Shown: positions 7,031 to 12,202 of the stretch, in pieces
Position numbering within the stretch: the stretch's first letter is position 1
Layout: each line of letters starts with the position of its first letter
Origin: an uncultured Novosphingobium sp.
GTDB taxonomy: Bacteria > Pseudomonadota > Alphaproteobacteria > Sphingomonadales > Sphingomonadaceae
Length of the DNA stretch: 12,202 nucleotides
Direction: 5' to 3'
Assembly: GCA_937860195.1 (NCBI GenBank)
Contig: CALMBN010000282.1
Span: forward strand, 1-12,202
Translations under genes and position numbers: made by a program
Notes under the pieces: model-generated
Database searches by the model: none
Seen by the model: only the letters and a program-made list of their open reading frames with translations
Told to the model about the DNA's origin: nothing

Positions 7031-7873
7031 ATGACCACCGACCGCGCCGAAGCTGATACCGTTGCCTTCACCGTCGAGAACGGGATCGCCTGGGTCAAGT
7101 TCAACCGTCCCGAAAAGCGCAATTGCATGAGCCCCAAGCTCAACCGCCGGATGAAGGCGGTGCTGGAAGAGCTCGAATTCCGCGACGACGTCAAGGTGCT
7201 GGTGCTGGGCGGCGAGGGCGAGGCCTGGACCGCTGGGATGGACCTGAAGGAATACTTCCGCGAAACCGAAGAACAAGGCCTCGGCGCGATCCGCAAGAGC
7301 CAGCGCGAAAGCTATGGCTGGTTCGAACGGCTGCGCTGGTATGAAAAGCCAACCGTGGCGATGATCGGCGGCTGGTGCTTTGGCGGCGGCTATGGCCCAT
7401 TGTTCGGCTGCGATATCGCAATTGCCAGTGAAGACGCACAGTTCGGCCTCAGCGAAATCAACTGGGGCATTCTTCCGGGCGGCGGGGCGAGCAAGGTTGC
7501 GCAGGAACTGATGCCGTTCCGCAAGGCGATGTATCACGCGATGATGGGAGAGAACCTGACCGGGAAACAGGCCGAGGAGCAGGGCCTGATCACCGAAGCA
7601 GTACCCGCCGACCAACTGCTGGCCCGCGTCCTCGAAATCTGCGAGGTGCTGAAGAAGAAGGAATCCCACGCGCTGCGGGCTACCAAGTGGGCCGTGCGGC
7701 GGATGGTCGACATGACCTATGACAATGGTCTGGAATACCAGATCCGCGCCCAGGAAGCGCTGCACAGCTTTGGCGGTGCAGCGGCCCGCAAGGAAGCGAC
7801 CCGGCAGTTTCTGGACGAAAAGACCTTCAAACCTGGACTGGAAACCTTCGATGCGTCCAAAGTGCGGGGATGA
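7031..7873 (+). CDS. p-Hydroxycinnamoyl-CoA hydratase/lyase-like enzyme (crotonase family)
   Basis: A 280-residue crotonase-fold enzyme. NRPEKRNCMSPKLNRRM, EAWTAGMDLKEYFRE, GGWCFGGGYGPLFGCD and FGLSEINWGI closely follow hydroxycinnamoyl-CoA hydratase-lyase (HCHL, also Ech or FerB), which turns feruloyl-, p-coumaroyl- or caffeoyl-CoA into the benzaldehyde plus acetyl-CoA. The oxyanion-hole region (Met70, Gly120) and catalytic Glu142 (HCHL Glu143) are present. Two active-site residues of Pseudomonas HCHL differ: Ser123 aligns with Gly122, and Tyr239 aligns with an Ile near 238. Substrate range may therefore be altered. ATG at 7031 follows GGAG by 9 bases; an upstream in-frame GTG at 6986 lies in the operator region and is rejected. 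The stop overlaps the next start as ATGA. The MarR neighbour fits CoA-thioester-controlled expression. No feruloyl-CoA synthetase is in the window. Confidence 0.82.
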   Translation: MTTDRAEADTVAFTVENGIAWVKFNRPEKRNCMSPKLNRRMKAVLEELEFRDDVKVLVLGGEGEAWTAGMDLKEYFRETEEQGLGAIRKSQRESYGWFERLRWYEKPTVAMIGGWCFGGGYGPLFGCDIAIASEDAQFGLSEINWGILPGGGASKVAQELMPFRKAMYHAMMGENLTGKQAEEQGLITEAVPADQLLARVLEICEVLKKKESHALRATKWAVRRMVDMTYDNGLEYQIRAQEALHSFGGAAARKEATRQFLDEKTFKPGLETFDASKVRG

Positions 7874-8685
7874 CCGAACGGATCGCACAAATCGCCTATG
7901 TCGCCAAGGACGGCTCCCGGCCCTTCTACTATGCCAACGCGCATGAGAAGGACCAGGTGCCGCTCGATCTCAGGGCCATGCCAGTCGGCGATGCCCGGAC
8001 GCTCGATGCCACTGTAGATCGCGAGGGCTTCCAGTTGGTCCGCCACCAATCGGCGATCACCGACTGGACCGACCGCGCCGCGCTCGAAGCAATCCACAGG
8101 AATGAGGTAGCAGCGCTGATCAAGGCCCTGACCGGAGCCGACGAGGTTCAAGTCACGGCGCCGGGAATTTTACGCTACTCGGAAAAGAGCGGGAAGGCCG
8201 GGAGCAGCGACAATTCGCATCCTGCGCGTTTCGTCCATATCGATATCAACGATGCAACTGCTGCCCAGTTCGCAACGCGCGGCGCGGGTGGCCGGGCGTT
8301 CAAACGCTGCGCCGCCTACAATCTGTGGCGCGCGTTGAGCCCCGCGCCGCAAGACATTCCACTGGCACTGTGCGATGTGCGCACGGTCGCCAGCGAAGAC
8401 CTGATCGTCGCCGATGCAATCTTCGATCCGCCCGCCAATGCCGCCGGAGCCCCTGCGCCGGAGTGGTCGTTCGAATCATGGGTCGTGGCGCACAATCCTG
8501 CACACCGCTGGCACTTCTACTCAAACCTGAGCGCCGACGAAGCAGTGCTGTTCAAGACCAATGACAGCGATCCCGGGCGAGCGCACTGCATGCCGCACGT
8601 CGCCTTCGATGATCCGCTCGCCCCGGCCGATGCCCCGCCGCGGGTCAGCATCGAGATGCGCGCGACCTGCTATTGGTGGTCTTGA
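7870..8685 (+). CDS. CmcJ/NvfI-family putative iron oxygenase
   Basis: A 271-residue protein that I place in the CmcJ/NvfI/AsaB family. Named relatives are CmcJ of cephamycin 7-alpha-methoxylation and the fungal 2-oxoglutarate/iron enzyme NvfI. Family-like features are HID at 123-125 (a possible HxD iron motif), YNLWRAL (150-156), DIPLALCDVRTV (162-173), HNPAHRWHFY (208-217), LFKTNDSD (227-234), MPHVAFDDP (241-249) and PPRVSIEMRA (256-265). Histidines 212 and 243 are further candidate ligands. There is no signal peptide or membrane segment. ATG at 7870 overlaps the hydratase-lyase stop (ATGA), so the two proteins are almost surely made together and may act in the same route. Its reaction is unknown: hydroxylation, ring modification or a non-oxidative role are all open. 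Confidence 0.75.
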   Translation: MTERIAQIAYVAKDGSRPFYYANAHEKDQVPLDLRAMPVGDARTLDATVDREGFQLVRHQSAITDWTDRAALEAIHRNEVAALIKALTGADEVQVTAPGILRYSEKSGKAGSSDNSHPARFVHIDINDATAAQFATRGAGGRAFKRCAAYNLWRALSPAPQDIPLALCDVRTVASEDLIVADAIFDPPANAAGAPAPEWSFESWVVAHNPAHRWHFYSNLSADEAVLFKTNDSDPGRAHCMPHVAFDDPLAPADAPPRVSIEMRATCYWWS

Positions 8686-8686
8686 T

Positions 8687-9559
8687 CTAAAGCTTTCCGA
8701 ACAACACCAGCATCCGCGCCCAGGCGCGCTCGGCTTCGGCCTTGTCGTAAACCGGGGCATCAAGCGTGCACCAGCCATGGTCGGCGTTGTAGACCTCGAT
8801 CTCAGCCTGTCGCCCAGCGGCCTTGGCGGCCTCGCGAAAGGTATCCTTGTCGGCTGGAGCCTTGGCATCATCGTTGCGGGCGATTGCGATCAGGTAACTC
8901 GCCCTGGATGCAGCGAGCAACTTGTGCGGGCTATCAGCCTTGTCGGTGACCAGGCCCCCGCCATGGAACGATGCGGCAGCCTTGACCCGGTTCGGCACGG
9001 CCCAGGCGGTGCGGACAGCGAACGGACCGCCCATGCAATAGCCGCTGGTGCCAATCCCGCGCCGTTTGTTGACCTCGCGCCGCTTGTCGAGCCACGCCAC
9101 AAACGCTTTGGCATCGCGGACGATCCCATCGGCGGAGAGCGCACCGATCATCGGCTTGAGTTTCTCCTGCCCAGCAGGCGTGCGCCATTCCGCAATCGAG
9201 TTCATGATCGGGGCTTTGGCGCTGCGGTAATACTGGTTGACTACCAGCACTGCATAGCCGTTCGCCGCCAGCCGCATGCCCATCTGGCGGTAGGCTTCGC
9301 GGACCCCGGCGATATCGGGCCACAGGATCACCGCAGGATGCTTGCCCTTGGCCGGACGAAAAAACAGGGCGTCGGCGGTCCCATCAGGAGTGGGAATGCT
9401 GACGGTGTCTTGGACCACCATCACATCCTTGGCATCAGCAGGTGCTGCAAATGCCCCGGCAAGCAACCCGGCCCCGCCCAGCGCGGCAAAATCCCGGCGG
9501 CTTAGGCCATTGGCGGCAAGGGCTGCTTCTTCTTCAATTGCGGTCAGGTCATCGCACAT
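8687..9559 (-). CDS. Dienelactone hydrolase family protein with Tat-type signal
   Basis: A 290-residue alpha/beta hydrolase of the dienelactone hydrolase family. The expected triad is visible: nucleophile Cys175 in GTSGYCMGG, Asp230 or Asp231 in ARNDDAKAP, and His261 in NADHGWC. The N terminus has SRRDFAA (20-26) followed by a short glycine/alanine-rich hydrophobic stretch ending AAPADA, which reads as a twin-arginine export signal, so the enzyme probably acts in the periplasm. Classical dienelactone hydrolases are cytoplasmic. A ribosome site GGGAG lies about 8 bases before the start. The gene ends one base from the end of the convergent CmcJ-like gene and lies downstream of the SDR gene on the same strand, separated by the inverted-repeat element. 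The substrate is likely an ester or lactone; identity unknown. Confidence 0.9.
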   Translation of the reverse strand: MCDDLTAIEEEAALAANGLSRRDFAALGGAGLLAGAFAAPADAKDVMVVQDTVSIPTPDGTADALFFRPAKGKHPAVILWPDIAGVREAYRQMGMRLAANGYAVLVVNQYYRSAKAPIMNSIAEWRTPAGQEKLKPMIGALSADGIVRDAKAFVAWLDKRREVNKRRGIGTSGYCMGGPFAVRTAWAVPNRVKAAASFHGGGLVTDKADSPHKLLAASRASYLIAIARNDDAKAPADKDTFREAAKAAGRQAEIEVYNADHGWCTLDAPVYDKAEAERAWARMLVLFGKL

Positions 9560-9604
9560 GGGTGGTCTCCCTTTTTCGCAAAGCTAGCGCCGAACCTGAG
9601 GACA

Positions 9605-9741
9605 GTCATCCTGAACTTGTTTCAGGACCCATTTCGCCGCAGGCCCAATTGAGGGAACCACAGGCATGGTGGCCGCTTTGCGCCTCGTCTCGACAATTGA
9701 GTTTGGCAGCACGATGGGCCCTGAAACAAGTTCAGGGTGAC
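9605..9741. repeat. Inverted-repeat element (dispersed sphingomonad-type or MITE-like)
   Basis: Two 28-bp arms, 9605-9632 and 9714-9741, are inverted copies matching at 26 of 28 positions. Each arm contains its own smaller hairpin, CCTGAA-5 nt-TTCAGG (9610-9626 and 9720-9736). Between them, CAATTGAG occurs twice (9646 and 9694). I associate CCTGAACTTGTTTCAGG with repeats scattered between genes in sphingomonad genomes, but copy number cannot be checked here. The element makes up most of the 9560-9766 gap, where I see no gene; as RNA it could form a long hairpin between the SDR and hydrolase genes. No transposase is present. Confidence 0.75.
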
Positions 9742-9766
9742 GACAACGAAGGAAAAGTCATTCAGG

Positions 9767-10681
9767 TCACAGATCCCTGATGCTGATGGCCTTGCCTTCC
9801 AGCGCCGCCCTGTTTGCCGCGCGGCGCATTCGTTCGACTTCGAGCCGTTCGGGCGGGGCCTGCTCATCGGGCAAGGCAGCGAGGCTTTCTTCGTAGATCG
9901 CCTTGAAATCTTCGGCGAATTCGGGGTGGGTAAAGATCAGGCCGAGGCCCGCGCTCATCCCGGCCACGATCCGCCGCCCGGCTTCGTGCGGATCCATTCC
10001 AGCGCTGAAAATCGCGCCAAAGCTGGTCAGTTCAGCCTTGTCCACGTCACCAAACCCGCTCCCTGCAAATTCTTGCGGGCGGCGGAATGCCGAATCCCAT
10101 GCGTTGGTCGCGATCAGGGCCGGGCAGACCAGCGAGCAACCGATCCCCAGCGGCACCAGATTATAGCGCAGGCTTTCGGTCAGCCCGCGCACCGCGAACT
10201 TGCTGGCGGTATAGATCCCGGCCTGCGGGCCGGAAAGGTAGCCGGCCATCGAAGCCACGTTGGTGACATGCCGCCGCCCGCTCGCCGCTTTCAGCTTGGG
10301 CAAGAACGCGACGATCCCGTTGGCGACCCCGCCAAAGTTGACTCCCATGATCCAGTCGTAATCGGCATGGCTGGCTTCGGCGGTATCGCCGAACACCGAA
10401 ACCCCGGCGTTGTTGATCAGCACGTGGACTTCGCCAAAGTGCGCCTGGGTCGCATCGGCCGCTGCCGCCCAGCCCGCGCGGTCCAGCACGTCGAGCTTGA
10501 CCCAAAGCGGTTCCTCACGGCCGCCCGCTGCAAACCATTGTGCCGCCTGTGCGCGGTAGTCTTCGTTGCGATAGCTGAGCGCCAGCCGCATCCCCGCATC
10601 CGAACAGGCCTTGGCGATCCCCAGCCCCAGCCCTGAAACCCCGCCGGTGATGAAAGCAACCCGGTTTTGCCAATCGGACAT
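9767..10681 (-). CDS. Short-chain dehydrogenase/reductase (SDR)
   Basis: A 304-residue classical SDR, cytoplasmic and NAD(P)-dependent. It has the cofactor motif TGGVSGLG (12-19), NNAG (90-93), and catalytic Asn115, Ser144, Tyr157 and Lys161 (YTASK). Arg38 after the second strand favours NADP. The C-terminal part is about 50 residues longer than a minimal SDR and ends in a charged stretch. The start at 10681 follows GAGG by a normal spacing; an upstream in-frame ATG lies in the promoter and is rejected. The gene diverges from the NTF2-fold gene across a short gap holding the candidate operator, so the two are probably co-regulated. Likely substrate is a side-chain alcohol or ketone of an aromatic compound, by context only. 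Confidence 0.93.
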   Translation of the reverse strand: MSDWQNRVAFITGGVSGLGLGIAKACSDAGMRLALSYRNEDYRAQAAQWFAAGGREEPLWVKLDVLDRAGWAAAADATQAHFGEVHVLINNAGVSVFGDTAEASHADYDWIMGVNFGGVANGIVAFLPKLKAASGRRHVTNVASMAGYLSGPQAGIYTASKFAVRGLTESLRYNLVPLGIGCSLVCPALIATNAWDSAFRRPQEFAGSGFGDVDKAELTSFGAIFSAGMDPHEAGRRIVAGMSAGLGLIFTHPEFAEDFKAIYEESLAALPDEQAPPERLEVERMRRAANRAALEGKAISIRDL

Positions 10682-10710
10682 GCATTTTCCTCTCGCCAAA
10701 TTGCTCCCGA

Positions 10711-10729
10711 TTGTTAGCATTGCATACAA
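10711..10729. promoter_or_regulatory. Candidate operator in the SDR/NTF2-protein divergent promoter
   Basis: TTGTTAGCATTGCATACAA is an imperfect palindrome in the 65-bp gap between divergent genes. Its reverse complement matches 1426-1444 upstream of the receptor gene at 16 of 19 bases. A weak plus-strand promoter, TTGCTC (10701-10706), 18 bp, TACAAA (10725-10730), overlaps it, so a bound protein could block both directions. Confidence 0.5.
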
Positions 10730-10746
10730 ATATGGGAGAGTCGAAC

Positions 10747-11481
10747 ATGGCCGATACCGAAGCCCGCCTTGCTGCGCTGGAATCCCGCGTCAACGAGCTG
10801 GAAGATACCAATGCGATCCGCCGCTTGCAGAATTCCTATGGCTACTACATCGACTACAACCGGCCCGAGGAGGTTGCTGCGCTGTTTTCGGATGACGGCG
10901 CGGTGGTGTTCCTCTCGGGCGAATACCGCGGCCATGCCGGGATCGTCCGGCTTTATGGCACCTGGTTCCAGAACCTGTTTACCGGTGGGCGCAGAGGTCC
11001 GGTCAAGGGCCTGCTGCTCGATCATTTCCAGTTCCAGGACGTGATCACGGTTGCTCCGGATCGCCGAAGCGCCAAGGGCCGGTTCCGCGGCGTGCTGGCC
11101 GGGGGCTGGCACGACGAAATTCTCGATTCGCTGCCCGAAGGGATGCCGCAGCAGTTCTGGGAGGCGGGACTCTATGAGAACGACTACGTTCGCGAGGCCA
11201 ATACTGCTGGTGAACTTGTCTGGAAGATCAAGCGGCTCAACTACATGATGCAATGGCAAGCCGACTATGAGACTGGCTGGGCACACACTGTTGCGCACCT
11301 CCAGCCGGCAATGCAGTGCTTTCCCGACAATCCGATCGGTCCCGACGTGATCCTGTCCGAAGACGAATGGCGCCCGACCTGGCCCAATCGCCAGGAGGTT
11401 AAGATGAGCTTTGCCCATCCGGTGCTGGGAGCGGCCTTTGCGGTGGAGAATTTTGCCAGGCTGCAGGAGAAATGGCCATAG
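10747..11481 (+). CDS. NTF2/SnoaL-fold protein, possible LdpA-like lyase
   Basis: A 244-residue protein with a short N-terminal coiled-coil-like helix (about residues 4-24) leading into the NTF2/SnoaL cone fold: helix AIRRLQNSYGYYIDYNRPEEVAAL is seen in the region 23-46 (key residues Arg25, Arg26, Tyr31, Asp36), then LFSDDGAVVF (46-55) and YRGHAGIVRLY (60-70). There is no signal peptide and no metal- or nucleotide-binding motif, as expected for a cofactor-free lyase, isomerase or dehydratase. Sphingomonad LdpA, which removes formaldehyde from lignin-derived diarylpropanes to give lignostilbene, belongs to this superfamily, and a lignostilbene-dioxygenase-like gene lies in the same island; an LdpA-like role is a hypothesis from context. 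ATG at 10747 follows GGGAG by 8 bases; ATG at 10732 in the same frame is possible. Confidence 0.82.
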   Translation: MADTEARLAALESRVNELEDTNAIRRLQNSYGYYIDYNRPEEVAALFSDDGAVVFLSGEYRGHAGIVRLYGTWFQNLFTGGRRGPVKGLLLDHFQFQDVITVAPDRRSAKGRFRGVLAGGWHDEILDSLPEGMPQQFWEAGLYENDYVREANTAGELVWKIKRLNYMMQWQADYETGWAHTVAHLQPAMQCFPDNPIGPDVILSEDEWRPTWPNRQEVKMSFAHPVLGAAFAVENFARLQEKWP

Positions 11482-11549
11482 CCTGACCGCCACTGGCGCT
11501 GCGCTGACTGGCCTGCTATTCAGTTGCAAACACGAACGGGAGACAGCCG

Positions 11550-12005
11550 GTGGCGACCAGCCTGACAGTCAATGGCAAGGCAGTTTCGCTTGAAGCCGAG
11601 CCCGATACCCCTTTGCTTTGGGCCCTGCGCGAAGAGCTGGGGCTGACCGGCACAAAGTTCGGCTGCGGGATTGCAGCTTGCGGGGCTTGCTCGGTTCACA
11701 TCGACGGCCAGATCACACGGTCGTGCGCGGTCCCGCTGGCCAGCGCAGCGGGCACGTCGATCACCACGATCGAAGGCCTGAAAGGCGCGGACGGTACGCT
11801 GCACAAGGTCCAGCAGGCCTGGATCGAAGCGCAGGTCCCGCAGTGCGGCTATTGTCAGTCAGGCCAGATCATGGCGGCGGTTGCACTGCTCAAAACCACG
11901 GCAAACCCCAGCGACGAACAGATCGATGCAGCGATGACCAACCTGTGCCGCTGCGGCACTTATCCCCGCATCCGCGCCGCGATCCACGCCGCAGTCCGGG
12001 CTTGA
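11550..12005 (+). CDS. [2Fe-2S] subunit of an IorAB-type molybdenum hydroxylase
   Basis: A 151-residue iron-sulphur subunit of the xanthine-oxidase superfamily (IorA type, often annotated isoquinoline 1-oxidoreductase alpha subunit). Two cluster sites are complete: plant-ferredoxin type Cys39, Cys44, Cys47, Cys59 ([11 protein letters not shown]), and the all-helical C-terminal site Cys99, Cys102, Cys133, Cys135 (CGYCQSGQ and NLCRCGTY). It passes electrons from the molybdenum centre. The GTG start follows GGGAG by 7 bases, and the length is normal. It lies 68 bp after the NTF2-fold gene with no terminator between, and 10 bp before the molybdopterin-subunit start, so the three form one likely operon. 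The substrate could be an aromatic aldehyde or an N-heterocycle; context favours an aldehyde. Confidence 0.93.
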   Translation: MATSLTVNGKAVSLEAEPDTPLLWALREELGLTGTKFGCGIAACGACSVHIDGQITRSCAVPLASAAGTSITTIEGLKGADGTLHKVQQAWIEAQVPQCGYCQSGQIMAAVALLKTTANPSDEQIDAAMTNLCRCGTYPRIRAAIHAAVRA

Positions 12006-12015
12006 GGAGGCTGAC

Positions 12016-12202
12016 ATGAGCGAGACCGCATCGACCGCGCCGCAAGTTCCGCCCGCCAAGCGCAAAGGCGTGAAACGCCGGGCCTTTTTGATCGGTGGCG
12101 TGGCGCTGGTGGGCGGCGGGCTGTTTGCCATCAAGATGGCCGACAGCGCCGCTCGTTCCGCAGCGATCAAAGCCACCACCAGGGACGGCGAGCACAGCTT
12201 CC
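12016..12202 (+). CDS. Molybdopterin-binding subunit (IorB type), N-terminal fragment
   Basis: The first 62 codons of a gene running out of the window, preceded by a strong ribosome site GAGGAGG that overlaps the upstream stop codon. The N terminus is basic and carries KRRAFLIGG (residues 20-28), followed by a hydrophobic glycine-rich segment to about residue 39. This is a Tat signal or membrane anchor typical of large subunits in the IorB group, which are often exported and donate electrons to a cytochrome rather than carrying an FAD subunit. No catalytic motif is inside the window, so identity rests on position after the [2Fe-2S] subunit and on this N terminus. Confidence 0.8.
   Translation, partial: MSETASTAPQVPPAKRKGVKRRAFLIGGVALVGGGLFAIKMADSAARSAAIKATTRDGEHSF

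Noticed and set aside
6992..7888. 298-codon minus-strand frame opposite the hydratase-lyase-like gene
   Set aside because: It mirrors a clearly conserved crotonase, runs through the operator region and has no domain signature.
8561..9505. 314-codon plus-strand frame opposite the hydrolase gene
   Set aside because: It overlaps the end of the CmcJ-like gene in another frame and lies antisense to a hydrolase with a complete triad; no family match seen.
9571..9577. T-rich run upstream of the hydrolase gene as a terminator
   Set aside because: No hairpin adjoins it, and on the minus strand it is the purine-rich ribosome-binding region of that gene.
9737..10636. 299-codon plus-strand frame opposite the SDR gene
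   Set aside because: It starts inside the repeat arm and is antisense to an SDR with all catalytic residues.
10714..11529. 271-codon minus-strand frame opposite the NTF2-fold gene
   Set aside because: Antisense shadow of a gene with a good ribosome site and recognisable fold.
1..12202. CRISPR array, tRNA or rRNA genes, insertion sequences, phage genes
   Set aside because: No regularly spaced repeats, no clover-leaf or rRNA-like sequence, and no transposase or integrase frame was seen on either strand.

Overview
This window reads as a catabolic island of an alphaproteobacterium, most likely a sphingomonad (Novosphingobium/Sphingobium type). The grounds are the high-GC coding style, a large TonB-dependent receptor embedded among aromatic-degradation genes, a LigC-type dehydrogenase, a lignostilbene-dioxygenase-type carotenoid oxygenase, and a paired inverted repeat of a kind I associate with this order. 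Species assignment is inference.

Layout, left to right. The window opens inside the 3' end of a LigC-like Gfo/Idh/MocA dehydrogenase (to 383), overlapped by an aldo/keto reductase (380-1366). A separate unit holds a TonB-dependent receptor (1479-4016), closed by a clear intrinsic terminator (4040-4077). A second plus-strand unit follows: a lignostilbene-dioxygenase-like enzyme (4138-5616) coupled by ATGA to an NmrA/QorB-like NAD(P)-binding protein (5613-6536). A MarR regulator on the minus strand (6533-6946) diverges from a hydroxycinnamoyl-CoA hydratase-lyase-like gene (7031-7873), itself coupled by ATGA to a CmcJ/NvfI-family oxygenase-like gene (7870-8685). On the minus strand come a Tat-signal dienelactone-hydrolase-like protein (8687-9559), a non-coding inverted-repeat element (9605-9741) and a short-chain dehydrogenase (9767-10681). 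Diverging from the latter is a plus-strand unit: an NTF2/SnoaL-fold protein (10747-11481), a [2Fe-2S] subunit (11550-12005) and the start of the molybdopterin subunit (12016 onward) of an IorAB-type molybdenum hydroxylase.

How the genes may work together (inference). The receptor would import an aromatic, probably a lignin-derived dimer. The SDR could oxidise or reduce a side-chain alcohol or ketone. The NTF2-fold protein could act as a cofactor-free lyase, as LdpA does in sphingomonads on diarylpropanes, giving a stilbene. The lignostilbene-type dioxygenase would split that stilbene into two aromatic aldehydes. The hydratase-lyase-like enzyme would also give an aldehyde from a hydroxycinnamoyl-CoA. 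The IorAB-type enzyme could oxidise aldehydes, and LigC belongs to the protocatechuate 4,5-cleavage pathway.

The most interesting non-coding signal is a 19-bp imperfect palindrome found upstream of the receptor gene (1426-1444) and, inverted, in the SDR/NTF2 divergent promoter (10711-10729), with 16 of 19 bases identical. It suggests that uptake and catabolism are co-regulated by one factor, which may be encoded outside the window. No tRNA, rRNA, CRISPR array or insertion sequence was seen. The only gene-free stretches are short, the longest being about 207 bp.
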